From G965197005 sp965197005 (GTDB taxonomy: Bacteria; Pseudomonadota; Gammaproteobacteria; Pseudomonadales; Oceanobacteraceae), in the NCBI GenBank assembly GCA_965197005.1, contig OZ239982.1, positions 930,001 through 994,000 of the forward strand: a stretch of 64,000 nucleotides of DNA, written 5' to 3'. The position numbers and the translations under genes are program-made. A model generated the notes under the pieces. That model was not told where the DNA came from. It searched no databases and saw only the letters and a list, made by a program, of their open reading frames with translations. Below, one piece after another: positions 8,102 through 14,713 of this stretch. Position 1 is the first letter of the stretch. The number at the start of each line of letters is the position of its first letter.

Positions 8102-8899
8102 CTAAACTGTGATTGTACCTTTTAAATACTGCACCGCATTGCCGGAAATATACACCCTATCACCATCAACACTACAATTTAGGATGCCACCTCGTTTGGA
8201 TGCTTGAAGTGCGATTAATTCATTCTTGCACAGACGTGAAGCCCAAAATGGTGCCAAACCAGTATGGATTGAACCTGTTACAGGGTCTTCATCTCCGCCG
8301 TTTGCAGGCCAAAAGTACCTAGACACAAAATCATATTCTGAAGATTGAGATTGGCAGGTTACGACCACATCTAAAGGCTTTAGTCTTTTCAGAATTTCAT
8401 TTTTTCTTTCAACTGATAAGACATCTTCCTCAGACTTATATATGACGAAGTATGCCTGCTGATTTGCATATAACTCATCAGGCTGAATAGACAACCCCTC
8501 TTGAATCTCTAACGGAACCTTAGTTACTTCAGTTGGCATAGTATTTGGAAAATTCATTTTAAAAGTTGAGTCGTTATTCTTTGCTACAGGTAATACACCA
8601 ACAGCTTCTGCTTTGAAGTTAAAATAATCCGCATCAGGGTGTTTATTAAATAACACAAATGCAGAGGCTAAAGTTGCATGACCACAAAATGCAATTTCAG
8701 TGATTGGTGAAAACCACCGTATCCCATATGCATTTGGTTCTTGTTTGACCAGAAATGCAGTTTCTGAAAGATTATTTTCTGAGGCAATAGATTGCATTAT
8801 ACTATCGGGAAGCCAAGACTCGGTTACTACGACAGCAGCTTGATTTCCACCAAAGACATTGCTAGTGAAAGCATCAATTATGTTTATTTCGAGTTCCAT
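8102..8899 (-). CDS. PhzF-family isomerase/epimerase-like protein
   Basis: 265 residues, the usual PhzF-family length, with the characteristic start MELEINIIDAFTSNVFGGNQAAVVV and the active-site segment NNLSETAFLV (catalytic Glu), then WFSPITEIAFCGHATLASA, and GGDEDPVTGSIHTGLAPFWA in the second half. PhzF proteins are diaminopimelate-epimerase-fold enzymes; the substrate of most members is unknown. It lies between attC1 and attC2, on the array strand, and so is a gene cassette. Confidence 0.92.
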   Translation of the reverse strand: MELEINIIDAFTSNVFGGNQAAVVVTESWLPDSIMQSIASENNLSETAFLVKQEPNAYGIRWFSPITEIAFCGHATLASAFVLFNKHPDADYFNFKAEAVGVLPVAKNNDSTFKMNFPNTMPTEVTKVPLEIQEGLSIQPDELYANQQAYFVIYKSEEDVLSVERKNEILKRLKPLDVVVTCQSQSSEYDFVSRYFWPANGGDEDPVTGSIHTGLAPFWASRLCKNELIALQASKRGGILNCSVDGDRVYISGNAVQYLKGTITV

Positions 8900-8921
8900 G
8901 CTCTTCTCTTGTGTAGATTTC

Positions 8922-8999
8922 TAACGCCCGCCTAAACGGCGAGCAACTTGTTGCGAGTCCAGCACACATAGTGTGCGATGTTTAAGGCGCTTGTTATGT
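8922..8999 (-). other. attC site 2
   Basis: Minus strand: R'' ACATAACAAGCGCC, stem arms around GCACACTATGTGTGC, R' GGCGGGCGTTAGAA. It follows the small membrane-protein cassette, whose stop codon lies in the R'' box. Confidence 0.87.
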
Positions 9000-9130
9000 T
9001 TTTAGGCTTAGGGCGACAATAGCCACCCCGCCAAAGATTACAAAAGTAACAATATTAAAAAAGCAGATGCTTTAATAATGGCTGCTACATCTATAGTAAC
9101 CTCGATTTTCGAAGTTTTCAATGTGAACAT
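8994..9130 (-). CDS. Small membrane protein, apparent -1 frameshift
   Basis: From the ATG at 9130 (preceded by TTAGGAACGATT, a good ribosome site) the reading is MFTLKTSKIEVTIDVAAIIKASAFLI, then a stop after 30 codons. In the -1 frame the same strand continues NIVTFVIFGGVAIVALSLKT and stops in the attC box at 8994-8996, where cassette genes usually end. The join is at T TTT TTA in the correct phase, so either a base was lost in a T run or ribosomes shift there. The joined product would be about 45 residues with one or two membrane segments. Family not recognised. Confidence 0.5.
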
Positions 9131-9408
9131 AATCGTTCCTAAATTAAACCCCGAGCCGGCTCAGGAAAATTAAACACCTGAGCTTTACGTCACAGGCCAG
9201 TGACGCCATGACATTGGATTGCGTCCAAAGCATGGATTGTGGTAATGGTACTAACATTACCATCGGAGTGTAGTACCACGTATAACTACAGCATTATCGC
9301 AGCCAACGACCGGCTCAACCGGTATAGTAGATATACATGCACTCCTCACAATGCACCTAGTTTGATCAAGCTCAGCCTAATTCCTAGATGCAAGTGTTCA
9401 GAAAAACA
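9131..9408 (-). other. Hairpin-rich leader of a cassette, no ORF
   Basis: This stretch between attC3 and the small membrane-protein gene has no convincing reading frame but contains a row of short perfect inverted repeats: GCTCAGG/CCTGAGC, CGTCAC/GTGACG, TGGTAATG/CATTACCA, TGTAGT/ACTACA and ACCGG/CCGGT, plus the palindrome GAGCCGGCTC. A structured 5' leader or small RNA is possible; this is inference from base pairing alone. Confidence 0.4.
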
Positions 9409-9465
9409 TAACGCCAGCAAGCAGGGGCGCAGCTTTGCTGCGTCCCTTGCCTTGGCTTGTTATGC
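9409..9465 (-). other. attC site 3
   Basis: Short attC (57 bp). Minus strand: R'' GCATAACAAGCC, stem GACGCAGCAAAGCTGCG, R' TTGCTGGCGTTATG. The central GCAGC-AAA-GCTGC hairpin is perfect. Confidence 0.87.
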
Positions 9466-9750
9466 TGACGGTTTAGTTGGCTTTTACGCCGTTTAAATTT
9501 AAGAAAACCTTACCAGTAACGACTGCAAAAGCCAACTAAGTTACAGATTTTTAAGTGTGGGAAAGTACGGATTACAGCCTAAGCCGTAAGTTTTGGTTTT
9601 TTTAAGTTTTTGGTGCTGTTTGAAGATAACTTACGGTGGTTTAAAACCCAGAAAAATTGGGAGTTTTTGAGTTTGTAGAAAGTGGAGAAAAATAAGGAAG
9701 TCTAGCAGGTTAAAAAGCTGTAAAAACACTCAGAGAAAAAAGGATATAAA
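9466..9750. repeat. ORF-less cassette repeat, copy 1
   Basis: About 280 bp, closely similar over its whole length to 11572-11850 in the same orientation. The left end (9473-9539) is an element with 13-bp perfect terminal arms TTAGTTGGCTTTT/AAAAGCCAACTAA. No ORF of useful length is present; on the minus strand a 20-codon frame inside the hairpin ending in the right arm is kept in both copies. It abuts attC3, as the body of a cassette would. Confidence 0.8.
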
Positions 9751-9879
9751 GTAGCGGTATTCAGCGCACTCGAAGGGTATCGTTGTAATGGCTTGATATA
9801 AAGCCGAGCGAAAACGCTGAAGTTAATTGAATTTATCCTTCTAACCTGAGCACTATCTTAATGCCATTGCACCACTGAA

Positions 9880-10009
9880 TAACGCCACTATACAAAGGCT
9901 GAAAATATAGGTTTTGCTAAGATGCAGCCAAGCAAGCACTAAACCCGAGCAAAGCCACCATAACCTTTGAACCAAAAATGCCAAAGGTTAGCTGTTACTC
10001 TTGTTAGCT
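9880..10009 (-). other. attC site 4 (long, VCR-like, weak)
   Basis: Minus strand: R'' AGCTAACAAGAGTAACAGC at 10009, R' GTGGCGTTATTC at 9880, about 130 bp apart, within the length range of long attC sites. Pairing between the halves is weaker than in the other sites. An additional inverted repeat joins GCGGTATTCAG (near 9755) to CTGAATAACGCC (near 9880), so 9751-9879 may hold part of another damaged attC. Confidence 0.5.
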
Positions 10010-10024
10010 TGCCTTTTGCGTAAA

Positions 10025-10070
10025 TCGCACGATTTAATCATATTGACCATTTCGTGCGACCAGCTATAAT
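10025..10070 (+). promoter_or_regulatory. Promoter and operator of the phd-parE cassette
   Basis: TTGACC (10043-10048), 16 bp, TATAAT (10065-10070). The -35 region is bracketed by a perfect inverted repeat TCGCACGA (10025-10032) and TCGTGCGA (10052-10059), a likely binding site for the antitoxin. The cassette thus carries its own promoter. Confidence 0.7.
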
Positions 10071-10101
10071 CTTACTGTAATTCCATATTTGGAGGTTAAA
10101 C

Positions 10102-10344
10102 ATGCACACATTAACAGCAAATGATGCTAAACGTAATTTTGGTGAGCTACTTCTTAGCGCCCAACGTGAGCCAGTGAAGATTAGTAAAAACAGTAAAGAT
10201 GCCGTAGTTGTAATGTCTATTCGAGATTATGAAGAGCTTGAGGCAATGAAAGTTGATTACCTTAAACACTGCTTCGAGTCAGCGAAGCAAGACTTAGCAC
10301 AGGGCAATGCAATTGACGGTGAAGATTTCTTAAACACCTTATAG
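10102..10344 (+). CDS. Phd/YefM-family antitoxin
   Basis: 80 residues. The N-terminal Phd/YefM fold is plain (MHTLTANDAKRNFGELLLSAQREPVKISKNSKDAVVVMSI followed by RDYEELEAMK). It binds its own promoter and, through the C-terminal part, the toxin encoded 6 bp downstream. TTGGAGG lies 7 bp before the ATG. Transcription is opposite to the array. Confidence 0.92.
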   Translation: MHTLTANDAKRNFGELLLSAQREPVKISKNSKDAVVVMSIRDYEELEAMKVDYLKHCFESAKQDLAQGNAIDGEDFLNTL

Positions 10345-10350
10345 CCCTTT

Positions 10351-10647
10351 ATGCAAAAGAATAAATACAAACTAAGTAAATTAGCTCAGATTCATTTACG
10401 AAAAATCAAAAGCTATACCGTCAATAATTTCTCAGAGATGCAGTGGCGAGGCTACAAAGATACATTACTAACTGGGTTTAACATGCTTGCTGACAATCCG
10501 GCGGTTGGTCGCTCCTGTGATGAAATTTACCCAAGCGGATTTTACTTTCCAGTAGGTAAGCACAGGGCTTACTTTACAAAGGAAGATGGTTTCATTTTGA
10601 TTGTTGCTGTACTCAGTCAATCACAACTACCACAAAACCACTTGTAA
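10351..10647 (+). CDS. ParE/RelE-superfamily toxin
   Basis: 98 residues: KYKLSKLAQIHLRKIKSYTVNNF at the start, then NPAVGRSCDEIYPSGFYFPVGKHRAYFTKEDGFILIVAVLSQ, the pattern of ParE toxins (basic, with RS-x-x-x-D-E-x-P/Y and the YR/HRAYF segment). ParE proteins usually poison DNA gyrase; RelE relatives cleave mRNA, and the target here is not settled by sequence. Paired with the Phd-type antitoxin. Confidence 0.88.
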   Translation: MQKNKYKLSKLAQIHLRKIKSYTVNNFSEMQWRGYKDTLLTGFNMLADNPAVGRSCDEIYPSGFYFPVGKHRAYFTKEDGFILIVAVLSQSQLPQNHL

Positions 10648-10692
10648 TTAAGACATCACCTCCTGAATTGAAGTAATGTTCTTGGCTTTGCC

Positions 10693-10774
10693 TAACGCCG
10701 CAAGCAGGGGTGCAGCGTAGTAAAGGCTGTCCCGCCCGCACTTTTGTGGGCGATTGTGACGCAACTTGTTATAA
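10693..10774 (-). other. attC site 5
   Basis: Minus strand: R'' TTATAACAAGTTGCG, stem with CGCCCACAAAAGTGCGGGCG, R' TTGCGGCGTTAGGC (GTTAGGC fits GTTRRRY). It directly follows the NYN gene stop at 10776. Confidence 0.87.
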
Positions 10775-10775
10775 A

Positions 10776-11501
10776 TCATTGCCTATTATCTTTGATAAAC
10801 ATTGATGAACCGCCTGACCTCATTTCTATGTCGAAAAGCTCACTTTTTCTAATTAAATCACCAAGCTTTTTGTAGCCATAATTAATTGGAGAAAATGAAC
10901 TATTGTTAGAAATATATTTTCCCACTTTACTCATATGAGACCAGCCATCGTCTTCGGAAGTTTGTTCTACTGCTGTTCTCAAAAGCTTAACCAGTGCCGT
11001 GTCTTGCCTAAGTTGCCTGCGACTTATCTTGGCTTCATTTTCGCCAATTATTTTTTCTTCTTTTTCTTTAGCAAGATTTTCTGTGTAAACAAAAGTAGAG
11101 CAAGAATTTACAAAAGGCTGCGGAGTCTTTTTTTCACCGAAACCATAAACAGGGAAACCACTTTCAAGAATCCTCAGAACAAGTGGCGTAAAGTCGCTAT
11201 CGCTAGTCATAAGCGCAAATGCATCAATGGCTTTGCTATAAAGAAGATCCATAGCGTCAATTATCATTGCTGAGTCAGTAGCATTCTTACCCTTTGTGTA
11301 CGCAAATTGCTGCATAGGTCGAATTGCATTAGGGTGCAACTGTTCAATCCACCCTGATAAGGAGTCGCTTTTCCAATCTCCATGAGCGTGTCTAACGTTT
11401 ACCATACCAAGTTTGGACAGTTCTTCCAAAACACCTTCAACAGAGGTATGACTGATATTATCACAGTCTATAAGTAATGCTATTTTTTTTTCGTCTGACA
11501 A
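10776..11501 (-). CDS. NYN-domain (LabA/DUF88) putative RNase with C-terminal LOTUS-like domain
   Basis: 241 residues. The N-terminal NYN (PIN-like) domain is clear: KKIALLIDCDNISH, KGKNATDSAMIIDAMDLLY, FALMTSDSDFTPLVLRILESGF, with the acidic residues of a metal-dependent nuclease centre in place. After a charged linker rich in Lys/Glu (about 145-165) a second domain (ALVKLLRTAVEQTSEDDGWSHMSKVGKYI...NYGYKKLGDLIRKSELF) matches the OST-HTH/LOTUS pattern that binds RNA. Probably an RNA-targeting nuclease; its role in a cassette could be phage or RNA defence, which is inference. Same strand as the array. Confidence 0.88.
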   Translation of the reverse strand: MSDEKKIALLIDCDNISHTSVEGVLEELSKLGMVNVRHAHGDWKSDSLSGWIEQLHPNAIRPMQQFAYTKGKNATDSAMIIDAMDLLYSKAIDAFALMTSDSDFTPLVLRILESGFPVYGFGEKKTPQPFVNSCSTFVYTENLAKEKEEKIIGENEAKISRRQLRQDTALVKLLRTAVEQTSEDDGWSHMSKVGKYISNNSSFSPINYGYKKLGDLIRKSELFDIEMRSGGSSMFIKDNRQ

Positions 11502-11571
11502 ATATTTCTCCTTGATTTACAGCTCTTTGTTAAAAGGTGCCCATTTAGTGCACCCCTTGACTTTTTACGTT

Positions 11572-11850
11572 GGCAGCTTAGTTGGCTTTTACGCCGTTTA
11601 AATTTAAGAAAACTTTACCAGTAAAGACTGCAAAAGCCAACTAATTTACAAATTTTGAAGTATGGAAAAGTACGGATTGCAGCCCAAGACGTAAGTTCTG
11701 GTTTTGAGGTTTCTGTTTTTGTTTGAAGACAACTTGCGGTGGCTTAAAACCTAGAAGAAATTGGAGTTTTTGAGTTTATAGAAAGTGGAGAAAAACTAGG
11801 AAACCTAGCAGGTTAAAAAGTTGTAAAAACACTCAGAGAAAAAAGGACAT
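11572..11850. repeat. ORF-less cassette repeat, copy 2
   Basis: Second copy of the element at 9466-9750, same orientation, with scattered substitutions. The terminal-arm hairpin (11578-11644) is fully kept, and the inner hairpin CTTTAC-CA-GTAAAG is perfect here while weaker in copy 1. Its right end joins the R' core of attC6, i.e. the element starts exactly where a cassette starts. Confidence 0.8.
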
Positions 11851-11960
11851 AACGCCGCCAACACAGGCTACTAATTGCTTGTGAGTTTTGCATTAAAATG
11901 CCACAGGCATGCAAAAGGCGCAAGCAATTGTTAGTCCTATTGTGCTTGTCCTTGTTACAT
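11850..11960 (-). other. attC site 6 (long)
   Basis: Minus strand: R'' ATGTAACAAGGACAAGC, R' TTGGCGGCGTTATGT, 111 bp. The outer arms pair well, including CTAACAATTGCTTG with CTACTAATTGCTTG-type sequence on the other side. It belongs to the relB-yafQ cassette. Confidence 0.82.
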
Positions 11961-12018
11961 GCACTTGCTATAATTTGCTTAACTATGTATTACATATGCA
12001 GCAAAAAGGTGATGAAAA

Positions 12019-12291
12019 ATGAAAAATGAAATGCTAAGTACCCGCATAGACCATGACACAAAGTTAGCTTTTACTAATGTATGTGAAGATATGGGTCTAA
12101 GCACCTCGCAGGCTTTAAAGCTATTTGCAAAAGCTGTGATTAATTATGGCGGAATACCCTTTGAGCTTAAAGCGAAAATCCCGAATACTTTAACAGCCTC
12201 TGCAATTGATGAATTAGAGACAGGTAAAGGCGGTAAAACTGAAACAGTTGAAAAGCTATTTAATGATTTTGGTGTAGGCAATTTGAAATAA
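12019..12291 (+). CDS. RelB/DinJ-family antitoxin
   Basis: 90 residues. N-terminal ribbon-helix-helix: MLSTRIDHDTKLAFTNVCEDMGLSTSQALKLFAKAVINYGGIPFEL, the typical RelB/DinJ pattern. The C-terminal part wraps the toxin. AAAGGTGATG precedes the start. It is followed, with overlapping stop, by a YafQ-type toxin gene. Transcribed opposite to the array. Confidence 0.92.
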   Translation: MKNEMLSTRIDHDTKLAFTNVCEDMGLSTSQALKLFAKAVINYGGIPFELKAKIPNTLTASAIDELETGKGGKTETVEKLFNDFGVGNLK

Positions 12292-12563
12292 TACTTACTC
12301 TGGAATATGCCACACAATTTAAAAAGGACTTTAAGAAAATTGCTAAGTTGCCAATACCTGATGTTGTTGAAGTTGGACATGTTATAAAACAATTGCAACT
12401 TGACAATGCCTTGCCTGAAAAATATGTTGACCATGCATTGTCAGGAAATTGGCAAGGTTATAGAGACTGTCACATTAAACCAGATCTAGTTTTAATTTAT
12501 AAAATAGATAACGGCTCTTTAAAGCTAGCTAGAATTGGAGCTCACAGCGAATTATTCCGATAG
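12288..12563 (+). CDS. YafQ-family mRNA interferase toxin, start codon apparently AUA
   Basis: The frame reads LTLEYATQFKKDFKKIAKLPIPDVVEV and continues to GNWQGYRDCHIKPDLVLIYK and RIGAHSELFR, with the His/Asp/His residues of the YafQ active site (DHAL, RDCHIKPD, GAHSELF) all present. No ATG, GTG or TTG exists where the family starts. The first codon in phase is AUA at 12288-12290, which overlaps the antitoxin stop as AUAA in the way AUGA overlaps do. An internal TTG at 12348 would remove 20 residues. Either the start codon has mutated and the toxin is silenced, or a non-canonical start is used. Confidence 0.8.
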   Translation: MILTLEYATQFKKDFKKIAKLPIPDVVEVGHVIKQLQLDNALPEKYVDHALSGNWQGYRDCHIKPDLVLIYKIDNGSLKLARIGAHSELFR

Positions 12564-12579
12564 CATGCGCTTGTTAGCT
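12563..12579 (-). other. Collapsed attC (R'' and R' with the stem deleted)
   Basis: Minus strand AGCTAACAAGCGCATGCTATCGG: a normal R'' box directly after the zinc-ribbon gene, but only a short remnant before the end of yafQ, where another cassette begins. The stem and most of R' seem to be lost, which would fuse two cassettes permanently. Confidence 0.5.
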
Positions 12580-12580
12580 T

Positions 12581-12724
12581 TTATTTGCATACGGACTTAT
12601 CTGACACGACTTGTAATGATTTGCAACTAGGGCAAATAATCCCAATTTTGATTTTTCGTTGAAACCTGTTGCCACAACTCTTACAAATAAAGAAGTAAGG
12701 TGGACCTAGATAAAAGCCAGCCAT
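12581..12724 (-). CDS. 47-residue zinc-ribbon protein
   Basis: MAGFYLGPPYFFICKSCG followed by NRFQRKIKIGIICPSCKSLQ. Two CxxC knuckles (Cys 14/17 and 31/34) spaced as in small zinc ribbons. A strong ribosome site GAGGTGAT lies just before the ATG. The stop is 2 bp before the attC R'' box, as in standard cassettes. It lies 8 bp after the membrane-protein gene at 12733-13110 and both would share one transcript. Role unknown. Confidence 0.72.
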   Translation of the reverse strand: MAGFYLGPPYFFICKSCGNRFQRKIKIGIICPSCKSLQVVSDKSVCK

Positions 12725-12732
12725 AAATCACC

Positions 12733-13110
12733 TCAATTTTTTTCCATTACCACTTCAGCTTCGTACTCTGTTCCATCTGGGGTTTTAACTTTTGTTTTTC
12801 CTTTGATGGAATAACCATTGTAGATTGCATAAATCAGGGTTGCCCCAAAACCAAGCGCGATTATTGCTGTAAGCGTAGAGCCACCTGCCACCAAACCTAC
12901 AGCACCTGCTCCCCAGCCGACTGGATTCCAAAAGTTGGTTGCTGCGACACCCGCTGCACCAATAGCTGTAACTAATGCAACTTTTGAAGCTTTTTTAACA
13001 ATTTTAATATTTGACGCTAAATTTGGATTCGTGATGATGATTTACCGAGTCTCTCGCTCTACCGCCCGTTTTAATTCTTCTTTTGTACTCACTACTGCAT
13101 AATCGTCCAT
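12733..13110 (-). pseudogene. Membrane protein gene with an early in-frame stop
   Basis: From the ATG at 13110 (GGAGATTAAA upstream) the frame reads MDDYAVVSTKEELKRAVERETR, TAA (13042-13044), then continues without a break as IIITNPNLASNIKIVKKASK, a Gly/Ala-rich membrane stretch (VALVTAIGAAGVAATNFW and GAGAVGLVAGGSTLTAII), and KTPDGTEYEAEVVMEKN. Total 126 codons with one nonsense codon. The N-terminal and C-terminal parts together resemble proteins common in cassette arrays, but I cannot name a family. Probably a recent nonsense mutation. Confidence 0.65.
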
Positions 13111-13137
13111 TTTAATCTCCATTTTTGATATGAAAGC

Positions 13138-13236
13138 TAACGCCGCCAGCAGCGGCACAAATTTGATGGCGGTTTTGTTGCGTATGCAACAAAAGTGACA
13201 GCGAGTTTGTGTCCGCACTGACTGGTCTTGTTAGCT
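13138..13236 (-). other. attC site 7
   Basis: Minus strand: R'' AGCTAACAAGACCAGTC, inner hairpin TTTTGTTGCATACGCAACAAAA, R' CTGGCGGCGTTAGCT; 99 bp. Belongs to the YHS-like cassette on its right. Confidence 0.85.
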
Positions 13237-13319
13237 GATCTTGTTACTAAAACACAAAAAGTCTACACCTGACTAAAAACTTAGCTAAAGCTACAGGATT
13301 ATTCCAGTTTTAGTGAAAC

Positions 13320-13511
13320 TTATTTGCCAAAATTTTCTTTTATTAAAATATCAAAGTATCGTGTGTCGTCTGAGCTACTCTGAATGTTTTTTGCAAAATC
13401 ACTACTGCATCCAGGATTACAAAATCCCACTGTATAACCCCTGTACTCGGTAAGTGAATCATCTTTTACAGGCTCGCCAGATCTGGGGCAAAAATTATTA
13501 ATCGCTTTCAT
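13320..13511 (-). CDS. Small YHS/TRASH-like metal-binding protein
   Basis: 63 residues: MKAINNFCPRSGEPV, TEYRGYTVGFCNPGC. The Cys-x-Arg-Ser-Gly-x-Pro-Val start and the GFCNPGCSSDF segment match a small Cys-containing family, often annotated loosely as glutathione S-transferase in cassette arrays, whose fold is closer to YHS/TRASH metal-binding domains. Three Cys could bind metal. AGGAGAAAT lies before the ATG. A single-gene cassette. Confidence 0.75.
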   Translation of the reverse strand: MKAINNFCPRSGEPVKDDSLTEYRGYTVGFCNPGCSSDFAKNIQSSSDDTRYFDILIKENFGK

Positions 13512-13553
13512 AATTTCTCCTCTGCCTTAGTTTGGACAGGCTATTCATGCAGC

Positions 13554-13621
13554 TAACGCCTAGCTCACCGGAAAAATTCGAGCGTAGCGAGTATTTTGTC
13601 CGGTGAAGCTAATTGTTAGGT
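13554..13621 (-). other. attC site 8
   Basis: Minus strand: R'' ACCTAACAATTAGCTTCACCGG, stem CTCGCTACGCTCGA, R' CCGGTGAGCTAGGCGTTAGC. The CACCGG/CCGGTG arms are perfect. The stop of the 13609-14373 gene lies in R''. Confidence 0.88.
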
Positions 13622-14373
13622 TGCTCTTCATTTACTTCTAAGTGTTTCCTGTACTTGCTGTAGTACCGCCGGAGAAACAGAAATATTTCTTGATGTTTTG
13701 AGTATTTCTTTCTAATCGCCACAATGTCTACCTCTGGAAGCCTAGACAATGGGGTTACAGAAAACAGTTCATCGAGAATTACCGTTTCTCCTTTTTCTGG
13801 ATGTAGTTCTTTTATTCTTCGAAACTCCTTAAAAAGATGCTCCTCTAGGTGTTGCCCTCGATCACGGAAATAGGCGTTATATACCCATTCCAATACATCT
13901 TCTTTTTTCCTAGGTACTCGGTCATAGAGCTTTATCTCAGTATTGGTTTGAGGGCATTTATATATTTCATCTTCAAACCACTCTGTCTGTATAAGTTTTT
14001 TCTTTGGCTCACAACACGGGCAATATGGGAAATCCTCGACATATTCCTCATCGGGGTAAAGTTTCCACCAAACGCCAAAATGAGTTACAAACCGTGCATT
14101 ATGATCATCTTTTGGAGTTTGCTCCCTTATTGAAGTTAATTCTTGCCTTTGTTTGTGGTTAATTCTTAGAACCACTCCCAATACTATGGTAAGCAATACA
14201 AAAGGAGTAAGCACATAATCAGTTGGTATTTTTCTAACGGCTTCCTGTGCTTCGTTAACAAAGTTAATTACAACAAGGTATCCGCCTGACAGTAGAAATG
14301 CAGATAGAACTACACCAATATTCTGTAAGAATCCATCCCAAAGTTTTTGCAGACTTTCAGCTATCCACTTCAT
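13609..14373 (-). CDS. Membrane protein with a cytoplasmic Cys-containing domain, unknown
   Basis: The frame is open from 14406, but the likely integron crossover (GTTGAAT) is at 14394-14400, so I prefer the ATG at 14373 (MKWIAESLQKLWDG), giving 254 residues. Two hydrophobic segments follow (GVVLSAFLLSGGYLVVINFV and YVLTPFVLLTIVLGVVLRI). The remainder is soluble and charged, with a CPCC motif and a later Cys that may form a metal site. No family recognised. It is the cassette nearest to attI, the position best expressed from an integron promoter. Confidence 0.75.
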   Translation of the reverse strand: MKWIAESLQKLWDGFLQNIGVVLSAFLLSGGYLVVINFVNEAQEAVRKIPTDYVLTPFVLLTIVLGVVLRINHKQRQELTSIREQTPKDDHNARFVTHFGVWWKLYPDEEYVEDFPYCPCCEPKKKLIQTEWFEDEIYKCPQTNTEIKLYDRVPRKKEDVLEWVYNAYFRDRGQHLEEHLFKEFRRIKELHPEKGETVILDELFSVTPLSRLPEVDIVAIRKKYSKHQEIFLFLRRYYSKYRKHLEVNEEQPNN

Positions 14374-14393
14374 ATCGTCTTTTATAACAGCTA

Positions 14394-14520
14394 ATTCAAC
14401 GAACAATGGCGTATATCCATTTGGCGTGTATCCACTTTATGAATATTCATATATTGCTCGGGTTTTATTTAATCTTTAGCAGGCTAGCAAGTCTATATGG
14501 CTTTGGCAAGAGGTGGATAT
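14394..14520 (-). other. attI-like site of integron head A, with direct repeats
   Basis: On the minus strand GTTGAAT (14400-14394) fits the GTTRRRY crossover core right at the first cassette. To its right are repeated boxes TGGCGTATATCCATT and TGGCGTGTATCCACT, like the direct repeats that bind integrase in attI sites. The stretch 14421-14520 is repeated at 17517-17613. No gene is seen in 14407-14713. Confidence 0.55.
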
Positions 14521-14660
14521 ACGCTGCTTGGCGTATATTATTTTTGTTTTTGGTGTGTATCCATTTTAATTAGTTAATAAAAATCAATTAGTTAAAATCC
14601 AAAAAATGGATACACGAATGCTAGACGCTTATTTGGGGCATAAAACATAAAATTAAATTT

Positions 14661-14704
14661 TTGACATCTTAGTATTTTTAAATATACTGTATAAAAAAAC
14701 AGTA
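14661..14704 (+). promoter_or_regulatory. LexA-box promoter in front of the intI fragment
   Basis: TTGACA (14661-14666), 16 bp, TATACT (14683-14688), overlapped by TACTGTATAAAAAAACAGTA (14685-14704). The box has the full CTGT-N8-ACAG core and flanking TA, as in the enterobacterial SOS box. LexA control of integron integrases is established knowledge. Confidence 0.85.
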
Positions 14705-14713
14705 TGGTGATGT

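Noticed and set aside
9239..9496. 85-codon plus-strand ORF
   Set aside because: It runs through attC3 and the hairpin-rich leader, opposite to the cassette direction; Cys/Ser-rich translation with no signal.
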